Shown here piece by piece: positions 22,127 to 31,107 of a DNA stretch of 44,821 bases. The translations under genes and the position numbers were made by a program. This DNA is from a virus. How positions within the stretch are numbered: the first letter of the stretch is position 1; each line of letters opens with the position of its first letter. The notes beneath the pieces are model-generated. The model was not told where the DNA came from. It searched no databases and saw only the letters and a program-made list of their open reading frames with translations. Location: positions 1-44,821 of the IMG/VR virus record IMGVR_UViG_3300032053_000152, one strand, 5' to 3'.

Positions 22127-22974
22127 TTGAGCTCTTCCAAGAGACACCGGTCGAAGAGTACACCCTGAACGGCACTCCGATCTTCGTGAAACGTGAAGAC
22201 CTGTGCGCCGACTATCCTATGCCCCCGCTTGCCAAGATGAGAGGTGTCCTTCGATTCATTAAAGGCCGCATGGGTCAGGTCAAGACCTTCGGCATTCTCG
22301 ATACTCGGATCTCGAAGAGCGGCCAGGGGGTTGCCGTGATCTGTGGACGCCTCGGTCTGCGCTGTCGCTACTACTTCCCGCTCCTTGTCAGTCAGAAGGA
22401 GTTCAGTCCCCAATGGTGCATCGCCGGCGAACAGCCGGGCACCGAACTCGTCCCAATGCACGGTGGGCGGACCGCTGTTCTCCGCGCTCAAGCCACTCGC
22501 GACTGCCAGATGCGCGGTGTCCTCATGCTGCCTCAAGGACTACCGCTGTTCGAAAGCGTTCTGGCCACGGCCGAGGTCCTTGCCGGGGTCCCCGGCGATC
22601 TGCTCGGAGGAACCATCTGCCTCTCCACGGGCACCGGTACCATCCTCAGCGGCCTCATCCTAGGCCTTGCCCAACGGCGCGCGCACCCGTATCTCTTGGG
22701 GGTTTCCGCCTCGATGTCTACCGACAAACAGCGGGCCTTGATCCAAGGGCACCTCGCCAGGATCAAGGTGGAGCGCCTGGCGGCCCCGGAGGAGGTGGGC
22801 TGTGTCATCAGCCGCCTGACTCTCCTCAAGGGGATGGGCGACTACTACACGCCCGGCCGCTTCGTCCCGCCGTGGCCAGCGCACCCGTTCTACGAGTTCA
22901 AGGCACTCGATACTATCGTCCCCCTACTCTCCACGTTCCCCCAACCCATCCTCTTCTGGAACATCGGTTCCTAG
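22123..22974 (+). CDS. Fold-type-II PLP-dependent enzyme
   Basis: A 283-residue PLP enzyme resembling D-cysteine desulfhydrase/ACC deaminase and related tryptophan-synthase-beta-fold proteins. TPIFVKREDL is followed by LAKMRGVLRFI with Lys38 where GNKxRKLE places the PLP lysine. ISKSGQGVAVICGRLGL is the helix that lines the cofactor, and LSTGTGTILSGLILGL (STGTGT, 168-173) is the phosphate loop. Length is slightly short of the usual 300-350. The gene overlaps the radical-SAM gene by ATGA. PLP-plus-radical-SAM neighbours occur in phage pathways that build hypermodified thymidines; here no other gene of those pathways is seen, so the product is unknown. Confidence 0.8.
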   Translation: MIELFQETPVEEYTLNGTPIFVKREDLCADYPMPPLAKMRGVLRFIKGRMGQVKTFGILDTRISKSGQGVAVICGRLGLRCRYYFPLLVSQKEFSPQWCIAGEQPGTELVPMHGGRTAVLRAQATRDCQMRGVLMLPQGLPLFESVLATAEVLAGVPGDLLGGTICLSTGTGTILSGLILGLAQRRAHPYLLGVSASMSTDKQRALIQGHLARIKVERLAAPEEVGCVISRLTLLKGMGDYYTPGRFVPPWPAHPFYEFKALDTIVPLLSTFPQPILFWNIGS

Positions 22975-23114
22975 ATCGGTCGCTCACGAGGCCATAGTCG
23001 GCTAAGCTCTCGCTGGACACCGAGGCGCACCGGCTTCTGCTTGACCTCGGACTGTGATAGGCTCATCATCAACAGACCCAAGACGCACCGAGGCGGTGCT
23101 CAGGATGGAGGAAC

Positions 23115-23780
23115 GTGGCGAAGAGTCAACGGTACGATGCGCGCGCTCACGAACACGCATTCCGCCTATGGGTCCGCCTTGGAAGCTACCGCAAAGCGGC
23201 CTCACAGAAAGGGATGCCTGCGCACACCACCCTCATGGATTGGGCTGGGAACTTCCAGTGTCCGCACCATTGTCCGTGGCACAACTGGAACGAGCTGAAA
23301 GCTAAGCTAGCTCAGAATGCGCCACAGATCGGGACGGCGATGGAGATTGCGGCGGAAGACAAGAAAGAGCCGGATGCCGGGGCACTAGCAACCGGTGCCG
23401 ACAACTCCGGGATCCCAGCTGACCTCATTGGCCTCGTTCGGTCCCGGAAGTCGAAGCTCCGAGTGATCCGCGCTATCGAGGGCTTGGGCATGCAGCACAT
23501 CCGAGCGCTTCAACAGGCGCAGGCATCGTCCTTAGTCAATGGCGAGTCCATCAGCATGGGCGAAGTTGGAAAGGCAATGTCCGTGATCTTGAGAATGTGG
23601 GACGAGGAACGATTGGAACTGGGGAAGCCGACGCAGATCATCGGCGCCGACCTCCGCGCGGAAGTCGCAGTGCTGGATGTTGCCGAGGTCCTAAAGGAGC
23701 TGGATGGCCAGACGAGGGCAGCGTTCGTCAGTGCTTATCGCCGACACCTCGCAGGACGCCGCGCAGTTACCTCTGCATGA
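23115..23780 (+). CDS. terS: Terminase small subunit
   Basis: A 221-residue protein placed directly before the terminase large subunit. The N-terminus (RYDARAHEHAFRLWVRLGSYRKAASQKGMPAHTTLMDWA) is a helix-turn-helix of the kind that binds packaging sites. The rest is helical, with ADLIGLVRSRKSKLRVIRAIEG, as in small terminase oligomers. GTG 23115 has GGAGGA at 23107-23112. The overlap of 77 nt with the large subunit gene is long. Identity rests on position and the helix-turn-helix. Confidence 0.7.
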   Translation: MAKSQRYDARAHEHAFRLWVRLGSYRKAASQKGMPAHTTLMDWAGNFQCPHHCPWHNWNELKAKLAQNAPQIGTAMEIAAEDKKEPDAGALATGADNSGIPADLIGLVRSRKSKLRVIRAIEGLGMQHIRALQQAQASSLVNGESISMGEVGKAMSVILRMWDEERLELGKPTQIIGADLRAEVAVLDVAEVLKELDGQTRAAFVSAYRRHLAGRRAVTSA

Positions 23781-25359
23781 AGTGGATCTCCTGGCGTGGT
23801 CGATGGAGAATCGCTTCATCAAGAACGACGAGGGCGAATGGGTGCCCTACTCGATCTTCGACCCGAAGCGGTACTATCCGTTCCTGGAGCCGCTGTTTGA
23901 CGACGTGATGGACGCTATGCTCTTCGGACGGGCGCTGCGCCAGATTGTGGTCAAGCCGACCCAGATGGGGTTGACCGAGTACGCGATCAGTTTGCTGTTC
24001 TTCTTCGTGGATCGGTTGCGGCAGAATGCGCTCTACACGCTACCCCTCCAGGCGCAGCTGGGGGACTTCGCGCATGTCCGCATTGACGGGGCCATCCAGC
24101 ACTCGCCGTATCTCCAGGGGATGTTCACTGACATCTCGAACGTCGGCCTGAAGAATGCGAGGAGTGGGGCCATCTATCTGCGCGGGGCGAACTCGGAGGC
24201 GCAGCTGGAAGAGTTGTCCGCCCGGCTCCTGATCCGAGACGAGTTGGATCGACAGAACCAGGACAATGCGGCGCTCGCCGTGAAGCGGCTTGGCGGCCAG
24301 GTGAATCCGTGGCTCGTCGACATGAGCCATCCGACCGCCAGGGGTTACGGAATCGACCGCGAGTACCAGAACTCGTCGCTGGGTCTGTGGCACTTCACAT
24401 GTCCCCACTGCCATGAGGAGCAGCCGTTTGTCTGGGAGGAGGAAGGCGCACTCGTCAACGTGTCCGACGTGGATAAGTGCTACAGGTGCGCAGCTTGCCG
24501 CAAGCCCTTGACTCAAGGGCACCTGCTCGCCGGCCGCTACATCTACGCTGAACCCAGGAACCCGGTCAAAGGCTGGCAGTTCCCCGGCACCCTCTCGCCT
24601 ACGGGGAAGCTCGAACAGTACCTCATCGAGTGGAAGCTGGCACAGGGCAACCCTCATCTCATGCAGATGTTCTACAACTCGATCCTCGGCCTGCCGTACA
24701 CGGTGGGCGGGATCCGAAGGTCGCGCGACATGATCGACCGCAGGATGGCGGGCAACCCTCCGATGGCCCAGGACTCGGCCGGCCCTAGCGTCATGGGGAT
24801 TGACGTTGGGGCGGCACTCCACTACTGGATTCAGCAGGGCGATCTGGTACTGCGGGTTGGGTTCGTCGGCGGCTGGGAGGAGTTGGACGTTTTCATCAAG
24901 ACGTTTGGGGTCCGGTGCTGCGTGATTGACGCCGAGCCCGAGTTCCATAAGGCCCGGGAGATTGCCGAGCACATCCGAGACGTGCTGCGGGTGGATGCCT
25001 GGGTGTGCCAACGTGAGGGCGGGGGCAAGCCGGACAAGTGGGTGGCCTCGCACGATGCGAAGCTCCTCCAGGTGAACATGACCTGGCAATTCGACGAGTT
25101 CTTCTCTGGGCTGACGGTTCTCCGGCTTCCCTGCGACCTGCCGGAAGATGCCATTGCGCATCTGCTGGCGCCTGAGCGTCAAGAAGTGCGGGCAGCAACG
25201 GGTGTTCGCGGGTCCTACGAGAAGGGCATCTGCCACTGGGCCGATGCCGCCTGCTACGCGATGGAGGCCAACAAGCTCGTTCGGGTATCCGGCAGCTTGA
25301 CGGAAGGAGTGCAGATCACTAGCATGACAGAGCCTAGTCGGTGGAAAGCAATAGGATAG
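23704..25359 (+). CDS. terL: Terminase large subunit (GpA family)
   Basis: A 551-residue GpA-type packaging ATPase-nuclease. The Walker A is the deviant VVKPTQMGLTE with Lys84 before the loop, as in lambda gpA (KSARVGYS-like). Walker B is LLIRDELDR (175-183; Asp179-Glu180). A zinc finger, Cys233/Cys236 and Cys262/Cys265, separates ATPase and nuclease as is usual. Nuclease acidic residues are visible in GIDVG (Asp367), VIDAE (Asp409) and HWADAACYA (Asp514). I used ATG 23704 with AAGGAG in front; a GTG at 23734 would shorten the overlap with terS. This family commonly cuts at cos sites, but no cos site could be identified. Confidence 0.95.
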   Translation: MARRGQRSSVLIADTSQDAAQLPLHEVDLLAWSMENRFIKNDEGEWVPYSIFDPKRYYPFLEPLFDDVMDAMLFGRALRQIVVKPTQMGLTEYAISLLFFFVDRLRQNALYTLPLQAQLGDFAHVRIDGAIQHSPYLQGMFTDISNVGLKNARSGAIYLRGANSEAQLEELSARLLIRDELDRQNQDNAALAVKRLGGQVNPWLVDMSHPTARGYGIDREYQNSSLGLWHFTCPHCHEEQPFVWEEEGALVNVSDVDKCYRCAACRKPLTQGHLLAGRYIYAEPRNPVKGWQFPGTLSPTGKLEQYLIEWKLAQGNPHLMQMFYNSILGLPYTVGGIRRSRDMIDRRMAGNPPMAQDSAGPSVMGIDVGAALHYWIQQGDLVLRVGFVGGWEELDVFIKTFGVRCCVIDAEPEFHKAREIAEHIRDVLRVDAWVCQREGGGKPDKWVASHDAKLLQVNMTWQFDEFFSGLTVLRLPCDLPEDAIAHLLAPERQEVRAATGVRGSYEKGICHWADAACYAMEANKLVRVSGSLTEGVQITSMTEPSRWKAIG

Positions 25360-25385
25360 GGCGCGGGCGGAGGTGGGGAAAGACG

Positions 25386-26786
25386 ATGGCTGACAAGCAA
25401 GGGCCAACCGCAGAACAGGCACGTGCCTCGTTTGGCGAACTAGGGTCAACGGGGCTCAGCAGATGGGGCGGCCAGATCTCCGAGGGCTACGTCAAGGAAC
25501 TCCAGGGTGCCAAGGGTCGGAAGATCTACCGCCAGATGGCGGAGACCGATCCGGTCGTCGGTGCCTCGGTTCTCGTTCTCGAACTCATCATGCGTACGGG
25601 CATCTGGAATGTCGAGACGGATGGCGAGGAAGAGGTGGACGAGGCCGCAGCTGAGTTCGTGCGGACGTGGATGGACGACATGTCCCACTCCTGGGCCAGC
25701 TTCATCATGGAGTGCTGCTCCTTCTTCACCTACGGATGGAGTGCATTCGAGCACGTCTGGAAGAAGCGCGACGGGATGCAGGCTGAGGTCCCATCGAAGT
25801 ACGACGACGGGCTGATTGCTCCCCGCAAGCTGGCGATCCGCGGGCAGACGGCGCTCTCGCGGTGGGACTTCGATCCGACTGGAGGGCTCCAAGGGATGTG
25901 GCAGTACAGACCAGACTACAGCGAGGTCCTCATCCCGATTCAGAAACTGCTCCTCTTCCGGACGCGAGAGGATCGCGGAAACCCTGAAGGAGTTAGTCTT
26001 TTACGTAACGTCTATCGGCCATGGTTCTTCAAAAAGAACGTCGAGGAAGTAGAGGGTGTCGGCATCGAGCGCGATCTGACGGGGCTTCCCGTGATGTACG
26101 TGCCGGTCGAGATCATCACCGATCCCTCCAAGTCGTCGCTCCTCAGTACCTGTACGAAGATCGTCACGAACATCCGGCGCGACGAACAAGAGGGCATCGT
26201 CATGCCGCGGGACGTCAATCACCCCGATGCCTATGAACTGAAACTCATGACGAGTGGCGGCTCCCGGCAACTGAACACGACCGAGATCATCAACCGGCAC
26301 ACCGCACACATGATGATCGCGCTGCTCACTGACTTCCTGCTGATCGGCCACGAGGGATCGGGGAGCTACGCTCTGATCGAGTCAAAGCAGGCGACGGCGC
26401 AAACGGCGGTCATGGGCTATCTCGGCGGGATGAAGGGCGTCTTGAACCGCTTCCTCCTCCCGAAGTCGATTGACCTGAACGCGCAGGCATTCCCGGGGCT
26501 GACCGCCTACCCGCATCTCGTGGTGAGCATCCCGCGGGTTCCAACGCCGACCGAGATCATGCTGGCCATCGACACCTTGGCGAAGGCCGGGGCTGACCTG
26601 TTCCCGAACCTTGGGCTAATGAACCGGGTGCTGCAAGAAGTCGGATTGCCGCCGATCACCGAGATGGAGGCGCTCGAAGCGGAGGCCCAGATGACCGAAA
26701 ACGAGGCCGCGGCGCAAGCCGGGGCACAGCTAGTCCAGCGGGCGGCGAGTGGCTTCCGCAAGTACCAGGCGCAGGGAATACTCTAG
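25386..26786 (+). CDS. Portal protein (DUF935, Mu gp29-like)
   Basis: A 466-residue portal of the Mu gp29/DUF935 group. Recognisable parts are KIYRQMAETDPVVGASVLVLELIM, an aromatic stretch FTYGWSAFEHVWKKRDG, RPWFFKKNVEEVEGVGIERDLTGLPVMYVP and GSGSYALIESKQATAQTAVMGYLGGMKGVLNRFLLPKSI. GGCGGAGGTGGGGAAAGACG supports ATG 25386. It forms the ring at the head vertex through which DNA is packed. Confidence 0.92.
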   Translation: MADKQGPTAEQARASFGELGSTGLSRWGGQISEGYVKELQGAKGRKIYRQMAETDPVVGASVLVLELIMRTGIWNVETDGEEEVDEAAAEFVRTWMDDMSHSWASFIMECCSFFTYGWSAFEHVWKKRDGMQAEVPSKYDDGLIAPRKLAIRGQTALSRWDFDPTGGLQGMWQYRPDYSEVLIPIQKLLLFRTREDRGNPEGVSLLRNVYRPWFFKKNVEEVEGVGIERDLTGLPVMYVPVEIITDPSKSSLLSTCTKIVTNIRRDEQEGIVMPRDVNHPDAYELKLMTSGGSRQLNTTEIINRHTAHMMIALLTDFLLIGHEGSGSYALIESKQATAQTAVMGYLGGMKGVLNRFLLPKSIDLNAQAFPGLTAYPHLVVSIPRVPTPTEIMLAIDTLAKAGADLFPNLGLMNRVLQEVGLPPITEMEALEAEAQMTENEAAAQAGAQLVQRAASGFRKYQAQGIL

Positions 26787-26796
26787 GGGGTGTGGT

Positions 26797-27189
26797 GTGG
26801 ATCCGGAGAAGATTGGAACGGCGGTCGAGGCGGCTCGACAGGACGAGGGGGCTTCTCAGCGAGTCGAGGCGGCTGCGCGTGAGGCGTTGGGCGCGATGCA
26901 GAAGCTCGTCGCCGAGGGCATCGCGAGCCTCACGAGAACGAAGATCCTCAGCATCAAGCCGACGGATGTCGTCATCCTCTACGGTCACCTCAACCAAGAA
27001 GCCTGGACCTCGATCGTCATGTCTTGGGGGCAGTTCTGGAAGGAACGTGGGGTGCCGGCGCCGGGCCTCTGGCACATGCCTCCCGAGATGGACATGAAGT
27101 CGCTGGATGAGGAACAGATGCGGGCGCTGGGGTGGATCCGGGCTCCACAGATTCTAAAGCCGAGCGACACCGTGAAGCCAGGCGGTTGA
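26797..27189 (+). CDS. Hypothetical protein between portal and head gene
   Basis: A 130-residue protein with GTG start 26797 behind AGGGGGTGTG. Helical, with QRVEAAAREALGAMQKLVAEGIASLTRTKILSIKPTDVVILYGHLNQEAW and a WGQFWKERG segment. No family recognised; the place between portal and gpF-like head protein suggests a head-assembly role. Confidence 0.6.
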   Translation: MDPEKIGTAVEAARQDEGASQRVEAAAREALGAMQKLVAEGIASLTRTKILSIKPTDVVILYGHLNQEAWTSIVMSWGQFWKERGVPAPGLWHMPPEMDMKSLDEEQMRALGWIRAPQILKPSDTVKPGG

Positions 27190-27193
27190 GGAC

Positions 27194-28489
27194 ATGGGCG
27201 GGCCATACGCGTTGCACTGGCGCTTCGGAGAACCGGAGGAATCGCAGCGGATTGCTGTGCTGGATGACCGTTCGCCAGAGCGGAAGACGGCGACTCTCAC
27301 CCGGCCACATCTGCCTGCGCTCCGGGGTACGCTCCCCATCTCGCTCCTGATGCGGCCCGATGTCCTGGTTCGCGACGGCCAGCCCTACCACAGAGCGCAG
27401 CCGAGCGAACCGGTGAACCCGCCGACTGGGGCTGCCATCTACTTCTGGCGTGACGGGGAGGTCGTCGAGGTACACAAGGCGGGGCCGACGGCCGCTGACG
27501 AGCGAGCGTTGCAATCGAAGATCGCGGACCTCTTCCGGGAACAGGGCAAGGTCCTCTCAAACTCGGAGATCCAAGAGGCGATCAACAGTGGTACGCCTAT
27601 ACTCCTCGCCGATCAGGTCGACTGGGAGCATGGCATCGCGAAGCCGCTGCTCGATGACATCGAAGCGAGCCGCCTAGCTCAATTCCAGAAGGCGGGAGAG
27701 GGTGCGGTCAGAGGGTATCAGGAACTGAGGCACTTCGGACCATCCTTGAGCTTCAAGGTCACGAATCCGCGCTCTGTTCACTTTATGAGGACGTTCGGCG
27801 CTCAGCTTGTCACGGACATCACTCAGGAGACGAAGGCAGGCCTCCGCCAACTGCTTGTCACCGCCTACAAGGAAGGGCTCTCCATCGACCAGACAGCCAA
27901 CATGATCCGCGGCGGGATCGGGGTCAACAAGCGTCAGGCGATCAGCCTCCGGCGCTACACTGAGGCAGCGCACGCCGAACTCCCTGAGGAGATCGCGAAC
28001 CGGCGCATCGAGCGGTTCACTCAGAAGCTCATTGGCGCACGCGCAACAATGATCGCTCGGACCGAACTGCTCCGCGCCTCGAACCAAGGCGAGCTTGAGG
28101 GCTGGCGTCAGCTTCAGGACGAGGGAATCTTCGAGACGGAAACCGTGAAGATCGCGATGATTGCCTACGACGAGCGAACTTGTGACGAGTGCCTGGAACT
28201 GGACGGCGAGGAGGTGCCGCTCAAGGAGGCCTTCTCGAACGGTGTCGACGCCCCGCCGTTCCATCCGGCGTGCCGCTGCACGATCTACGTGGTGCCTAAG
28301 GACATGCCACGACAGGAGAGCATGATCCCGGAGAAGGATCGCGCGGCATTGGAAGAGCGGGGCCTCACTCTTCAGCCGCCAGTGCCAGAGGGAGATCTTC
28401 AGTGGCCTTGGGAGCAGGAAACAATCTCTCTATCGGCTATACTGGGCCAGGGAAGGAAAGGGATCTCTTCGCGAGTTGACGAGTGGTAG
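27194..28489 (+). CDS. Mu gpF-like minor head/morphogenesis protein
   Basis: A 431-residue head protein. The C-terminal 200 residues carry the Mu gpF/SPP1 gp7 domain: RATMIARTELLRASNQGELEGWRQLQD, then YDERTCDECLELDGEEVPL, and PPFHPACRCTIYVVP, with the Cys/His set of the family. The N-terminal region is longer than usual and starts MGGPYALHWRFGEPEESQRIAV, unassigned. The protein is expected to be injected or to link portal and shell. Confidence 0.9.
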   Translation: MGGPYALHWRFGEPEESQRIAVLDDRSPERKTATLTRPHLPALRGTLPISLLMRPDVLVRDGQPYHRAQPSEPVNPPTGAAIYFWRDGEVVEVHKAGPTAADERALQSKIADLFREQGKVLSNSEIQEAINSGTPILLADQVDWEHGIAKPLLDDIEASRLAQFQKAGEGAVRGYQELRHFGPSLSFKVTNPRSVHFMRTFGAQLVTDITQETKAGLRQLLVTAYKEGLSIDQTANMIRGGIGVNKRQAISLRRYTEAAHAELPEEIANRRIERFTQKLIGARATMIARTELLRASNQGELEGWRQLQDEGIFETETVKIAMIAYDERTCDECLELDGEEVPLKEAFSNGVDAPPFHPACRCTIYVVPKDMPRQESMIPEKDRAALEERGLTLQPPVPEGDLQWPWEQETISLSAILGQGRKGISSRVDEW

Positions 28490-28501
28490 TGGGAGGAAGC
28501 A

Positions 28502-28795
28502 ATGGCGGGCATGGAGCGGCGGGAACTGAAGAGGGACGACGTCCTAGCATTCGAGTTGGGACGAACTTCGCGTGATGTGCGGATCAACGGAGTAGTCGGT
28601 GACGCGCCTATCGAGAGCATCAACCTAGAGGCCCCGGCTGATCTCGGGAAGGGCGTCTGGCTCGAACTCAATCAAGTGGAGATAGTGTCGGGACAAATCA
28701 CCCGGTGGCGCACTAGGTGCCGCGTTGAGGGGTCGCTTTCCCTGCGCCTTGTCGAAGTCTTGAAGATGGTGAAAATGTCAGAGGAGCAACTCTGA
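28502..28795 (+). CDS. Hypothetical small beta protein
   Basis: A 97-residue protein rich in strands (RDDVLAFELGRTSRDVRINGVVG, VWLELNQVEIVSGQITRWRTRCRVEGSLSLRLVEVL). GGAGGAAGCA precedes the ATG. Its stop overlaps the methyltransferase start (TGATG), so it may be co-translated. No family recognised. Confidence 0.6.
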   Translation: MAGMERRELKRDDVLAFELGRTSRDVRINGVVGDAPIESINLEAPADLGKGVWLELNQVEIVSGQITRWRTRCRVEGSLSLRLVEVLKMVKMSEEQL

Positions 28796-29559
28796 TGTAC
28801 GGCGGCATGCTCAGGGTTCCTGACGGCGCGCGGTGCACCGAGCAGCGATGGGCACGTGAGGGGGATCTCAAAGTCGAGAGCTTCTGTAGTACGGTCCCGG
28901 CTCTTCGCCAGTACAAGGAACTCATCGCGAGGCAAGGACTGGACGGGGAGACGGCCCAGGCCTTCGACATCGACAGCGAGTTCATGGCGACCCGGCGCTG
29001 GGAGTACGGGTACGCCATGGATAGCCTCTGGAGGTACTACAACCAAGTGCCCGGCGATGGGCTACTGCGCGTCCTAGACGTTGGCTGCGGATACCGGCCA
29101 TTCACCTTGTTCCTGGTCGGACGCGTCCTGGAGTTGACGGGCAGGCCGTACCCGGTTCCGATGGGCTGTAGCCGAGGACTTGAGGTCTGGGCGGTCGACA
29201 ACGAGTCGTGGGCCAAGAAGGAGCCACTGGCCGAGCGCCTAGGTGCTGCGGGCGTCCACTACAAGAAGGGCGAGATGACGGCGCTACCATTCGAGGACCA
29301 GTTCTTCGACGCGGTCTTCGCGATCAGCGTGTTCGAGCATCTGCTCCGTGACGAGATTCAGCCAGCACTCAACGAGTGTGTCCGCGTCCTGCGACCGGCG
29401 ACGACGGTCGATCCGGGTGGCCTCCTCGTGGCGACGGTTGACACGTGCAGCAAGGTCAAGCTCTTGACGCCGGCAGATGATCCTCCGGCCGATGCGATCT
29501 ACACGGCGGGCGGGCGAGCGGTGGCCGGGTCGTTGTTCGTGAGGGGGGCTGCGGCGTGA
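28795..29559 (+). CDS. SAM-dependent methyltransferase (class I)
   Basis: A 254-residue Rossmann methyltransferase. Motif I is LRVLDVGCG with the following YRPFTLF; motif II region is LEVWAVDNESW; then MTALPFEDQFFDAVFAISVFEHLL, the usual post-I/IV part of small-molecule and carbohydrate or lipid methyltransferases. No DPPY or NPPY is present, so it is not a DNA adenine methylase. It lies inside the head operon, in the accessory block with the epimerase. A target of virion glycan or host surface molecule is possible but only inferred. Confidence 0.8.
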   Translation: MYGGMLRVPDGARCTEQRWAREGDLKVESFCSTVPALRQYKELIARQGLDGETAQAFDIDSEFMATRRWEYGYAMDSLWRYYNQVPGDGLLRVLDVGCGYRPFTLFLVGRVLELTGRPYPVPMGCSRGLEVWAVDNESWAKKEPLAERLGAAGVHYKKGEMTALPFEDQFFDAVFAISVFEHLLRDEIQPALNECVRVLRPATTVDPGGLLVATVDTCSKVKLLTPADDPPADAIYTAGGRAVAGSLFVRGAAA

Positions 29560-29936
29560 GCAGAAGACGTGGAACGCACAAACGGGATGCCGAACAGGAC
29601 AAGGCGTGGCAGCGAATCCACCATTCGGAGGATCGGCTGAAGGAAGTCCTGGGTCCCGAAGCCTACTTCCGCGACTGCTGCTTCAAGGTGGCGAAGCTCC
29701 CTAAGCCGGATTGCCACGCGTGCCACGGGCGGGGGTACACTGGCTGGGACGTGGGACGAGGGCGGATCTCGCTCTGCGGATGTACAGGGCGCTGGGAGAT
29801 CAAGGCTCGCGAGAAGCTCGTACCGGGCGACATCGCGATTGGCTTCGCGGGGACCGTTGCGGTGATCGAGGAGCCAGTGAAGCCCACCATCGAACTGGAG
29901 GCAGAGCCATGTGCGTCTTCTACTCCTTCCTCATAG
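29556..29936 (+). CDS. Zinc-binding hypothetical protein
   Basis: A 126-residue protein with CHACHGRGYTGWD, a CxxCxGxG half of a DnaJ-type zinc motif, and a nearby CGCTG. GTG 29556 overlaps the previous stop (GTGA). Function unknown. Confidence 0.55.
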   Translation: MSRRRGTHKRDAEQDKAWQRIHHSEDRLKEVLGPEAYFRDCCFKVAKLPKPDCHACHGRGYTGWDVGRGRISLCGCTGRWEIKAREKLVPGDIAIGFAGTVAVIEEPVKPTIELEAEPCASSTPSS

Positions 29937-30610
29937 ACCTGGCGGGGTTCATGGAGCCAGTGGAGGAGCCGGGCGAGGTGCGGCACACGCTCATCGCCGT
30001 GGCGCGAGGTATCCCTGAGATGCAGCTGGGTGCCCGGTTCCTGCAACCTGAATTGAATCTGGCGACGCGGGAGGTTTCCTTCGAGTCAGGGCCGTCGTTC
30101 AGCAAGGCGTTCAGCAAGGCGCAACCATGTATGACGGCGGGCAGCAGTCTGACTGCGGCTGCGTACCAGGCACTCGTCCGTAGCCAGCGGTGCGAGCCGC
30201 TTTCTGAGACGCTCTATGAGACGAACCGGTTCCTCTTCGATCGATTCGGGACGCCGGAGGGCTTCCTGCGGTTCGTGCAGGGGGAGTGGAACGTGGCCAG
30301 GGCGGAGGCGATCTCCTCCTGCCTCAATGGGCAAGGATGGCAACGGCTGAGTCCAGGATATCCGCTTGCATCAGGTGTGCGTCCACTCACGAAGTACGAG
30401 AGGATCATGCCGGAAAGTCTCCCTCTGTACAGAAGAGAGATGGACGAGGCCTTCACCGCCTGGGCTTCGGGGATTCCCTTCGATGAGTTCGCCGACGTCT
30501 TCTCTGACCCAAGTAACAGACCGCCCGCCTGGCGCGGAGAGCGGAGCAACTTCTTCCGCGACCTTACGGCAGAGGTCGAGATGCTGGACGCCGAGGAGGT
30601 TGTGGCGTGA
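29909..30610 (+). CDS. Hypothetical protein
   Basis: A 233-residue protein, largely helical, with SFSKAFSKAQPCMTAGSS, FDRFGTPEGFLRFVQGEWN and LYRREMDEAFTAWASGIPFDEFADVF. It overlaps both neighbours (28 nt in front, GTGA behind). ATG 29909 has GGAGGCAGAGCC upstream. No family recognised. Confidence 0.55.
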   Translation: MCVFYSFLIDLAGFMEPVEEPGEVRHTLIAVARGIPEMQLGARFLQPELNLATREVSFESGPSFSKAFSKAQPCMTAGSSLTAAAYQALVRSQRCEPLSETLYETNRFLFDRFGTPEGFLRFVQGEWNVARAEAISSCLNGQGWQRLSPGYPLASGVRPLTKYERIMPESLPLYRREMDEAFTAWASGIPFDEFADVFSDPSNRPPAWRGERSNFFRDLTAEVEMLDAEEVVA

Positions 30611-31107
30611 GCGGAAGTGTGCGCGATCTCGGCGGCGGCCGGCGGGAGGTGACGCTCTGCATCAAGGGACAACTGCCGAGGAAGGAGAACGATCGGCAGA
30701 TCGTACGCGGGCGCCAAGGCAAGCCTATCTCTATCAAGTCGGACAAGGCGTTGGCCTACGTCGAGGCCTTCGCCTACCAGGTGCCGCCTGAGGCCCGTCT
30801 TGGCTTGGGGTCGGCCGAGTGCCCGCTGTCGGTCACGGGTACCGTCTTCTACCCTTGGAGGAGACGAGGGGACCTCTCTGTGGAGTTACTGCTCGATGCG
30901 CTTCAGGAGCGGGGTGTCATCTCGAATGACAACCTCGTGGTTGAGCTTTACTTCCTGAAGGGCTATTCCAAGGACGATCCCAGAGTAGAGGTGACGGTCC
31001 GCGAGCTACCCGGATGGGACTGGGAGATCCCGCCGGCGTCGGCGACGGCCTTGCTGCTCCCCAGCGCACTGCTCTGTCACGCGGTGGAAGGAGGCCGGCG
31101 TGGCTGA
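30607..31107 (+). CDS. RusA-like protein with a degenerate active site
   Basis: A 166-residue protein laid out like the RusA Holliday-junction resolvase: GQLPRKENDRQIVRGRQGKPISIKSDKALAYVEAF, a strand with CPLSVTGTVFYPWRRRGDLSVELLLDALQERGVISNDNLVVELYFLKGYSKDDPRVEVTV. The RusA DxDN catalytic signature is replaced by GDLSV and only the later Asp of SNDNLV region remains, so resolvase activity is doubtful. It starts with GTG overlapping the previous stop (GTGA). Confidence 0.6.
   Translation: MSGSVRDLGGGRREVTLCIKGQLPRKENDRQIVRGRQGKPISIKSDKALAYVEAFAYQVPPEARLGLGSAECPLSVTGTVFYPWRRRGDLSVELLLDALQERGVISNDNLVVELYFLKGYSKDDPRVEVTVRELPGWDWEIPPASATALLLPSALLCHAVEGGRRG

Noticed and set aside
23041-23069. Promoter in front of terminase small subunit
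   Set aside because: TTGACC is present but no -10 lies 16-19 bp downstream; TAGGCT is only 11 bp away.
28795-29559. DNA adenine or cytosine methyltransferase
   Set aside because: No DPPY, NPPY or PC motif; the motif pattern fits small-molecule methyltransferases.
30214-30717. Genes on the minus strand
   Set aside because: All minus-strand frames overlap better-supported + genes with good ribosome binding sites and overlaps; none shows a domain.
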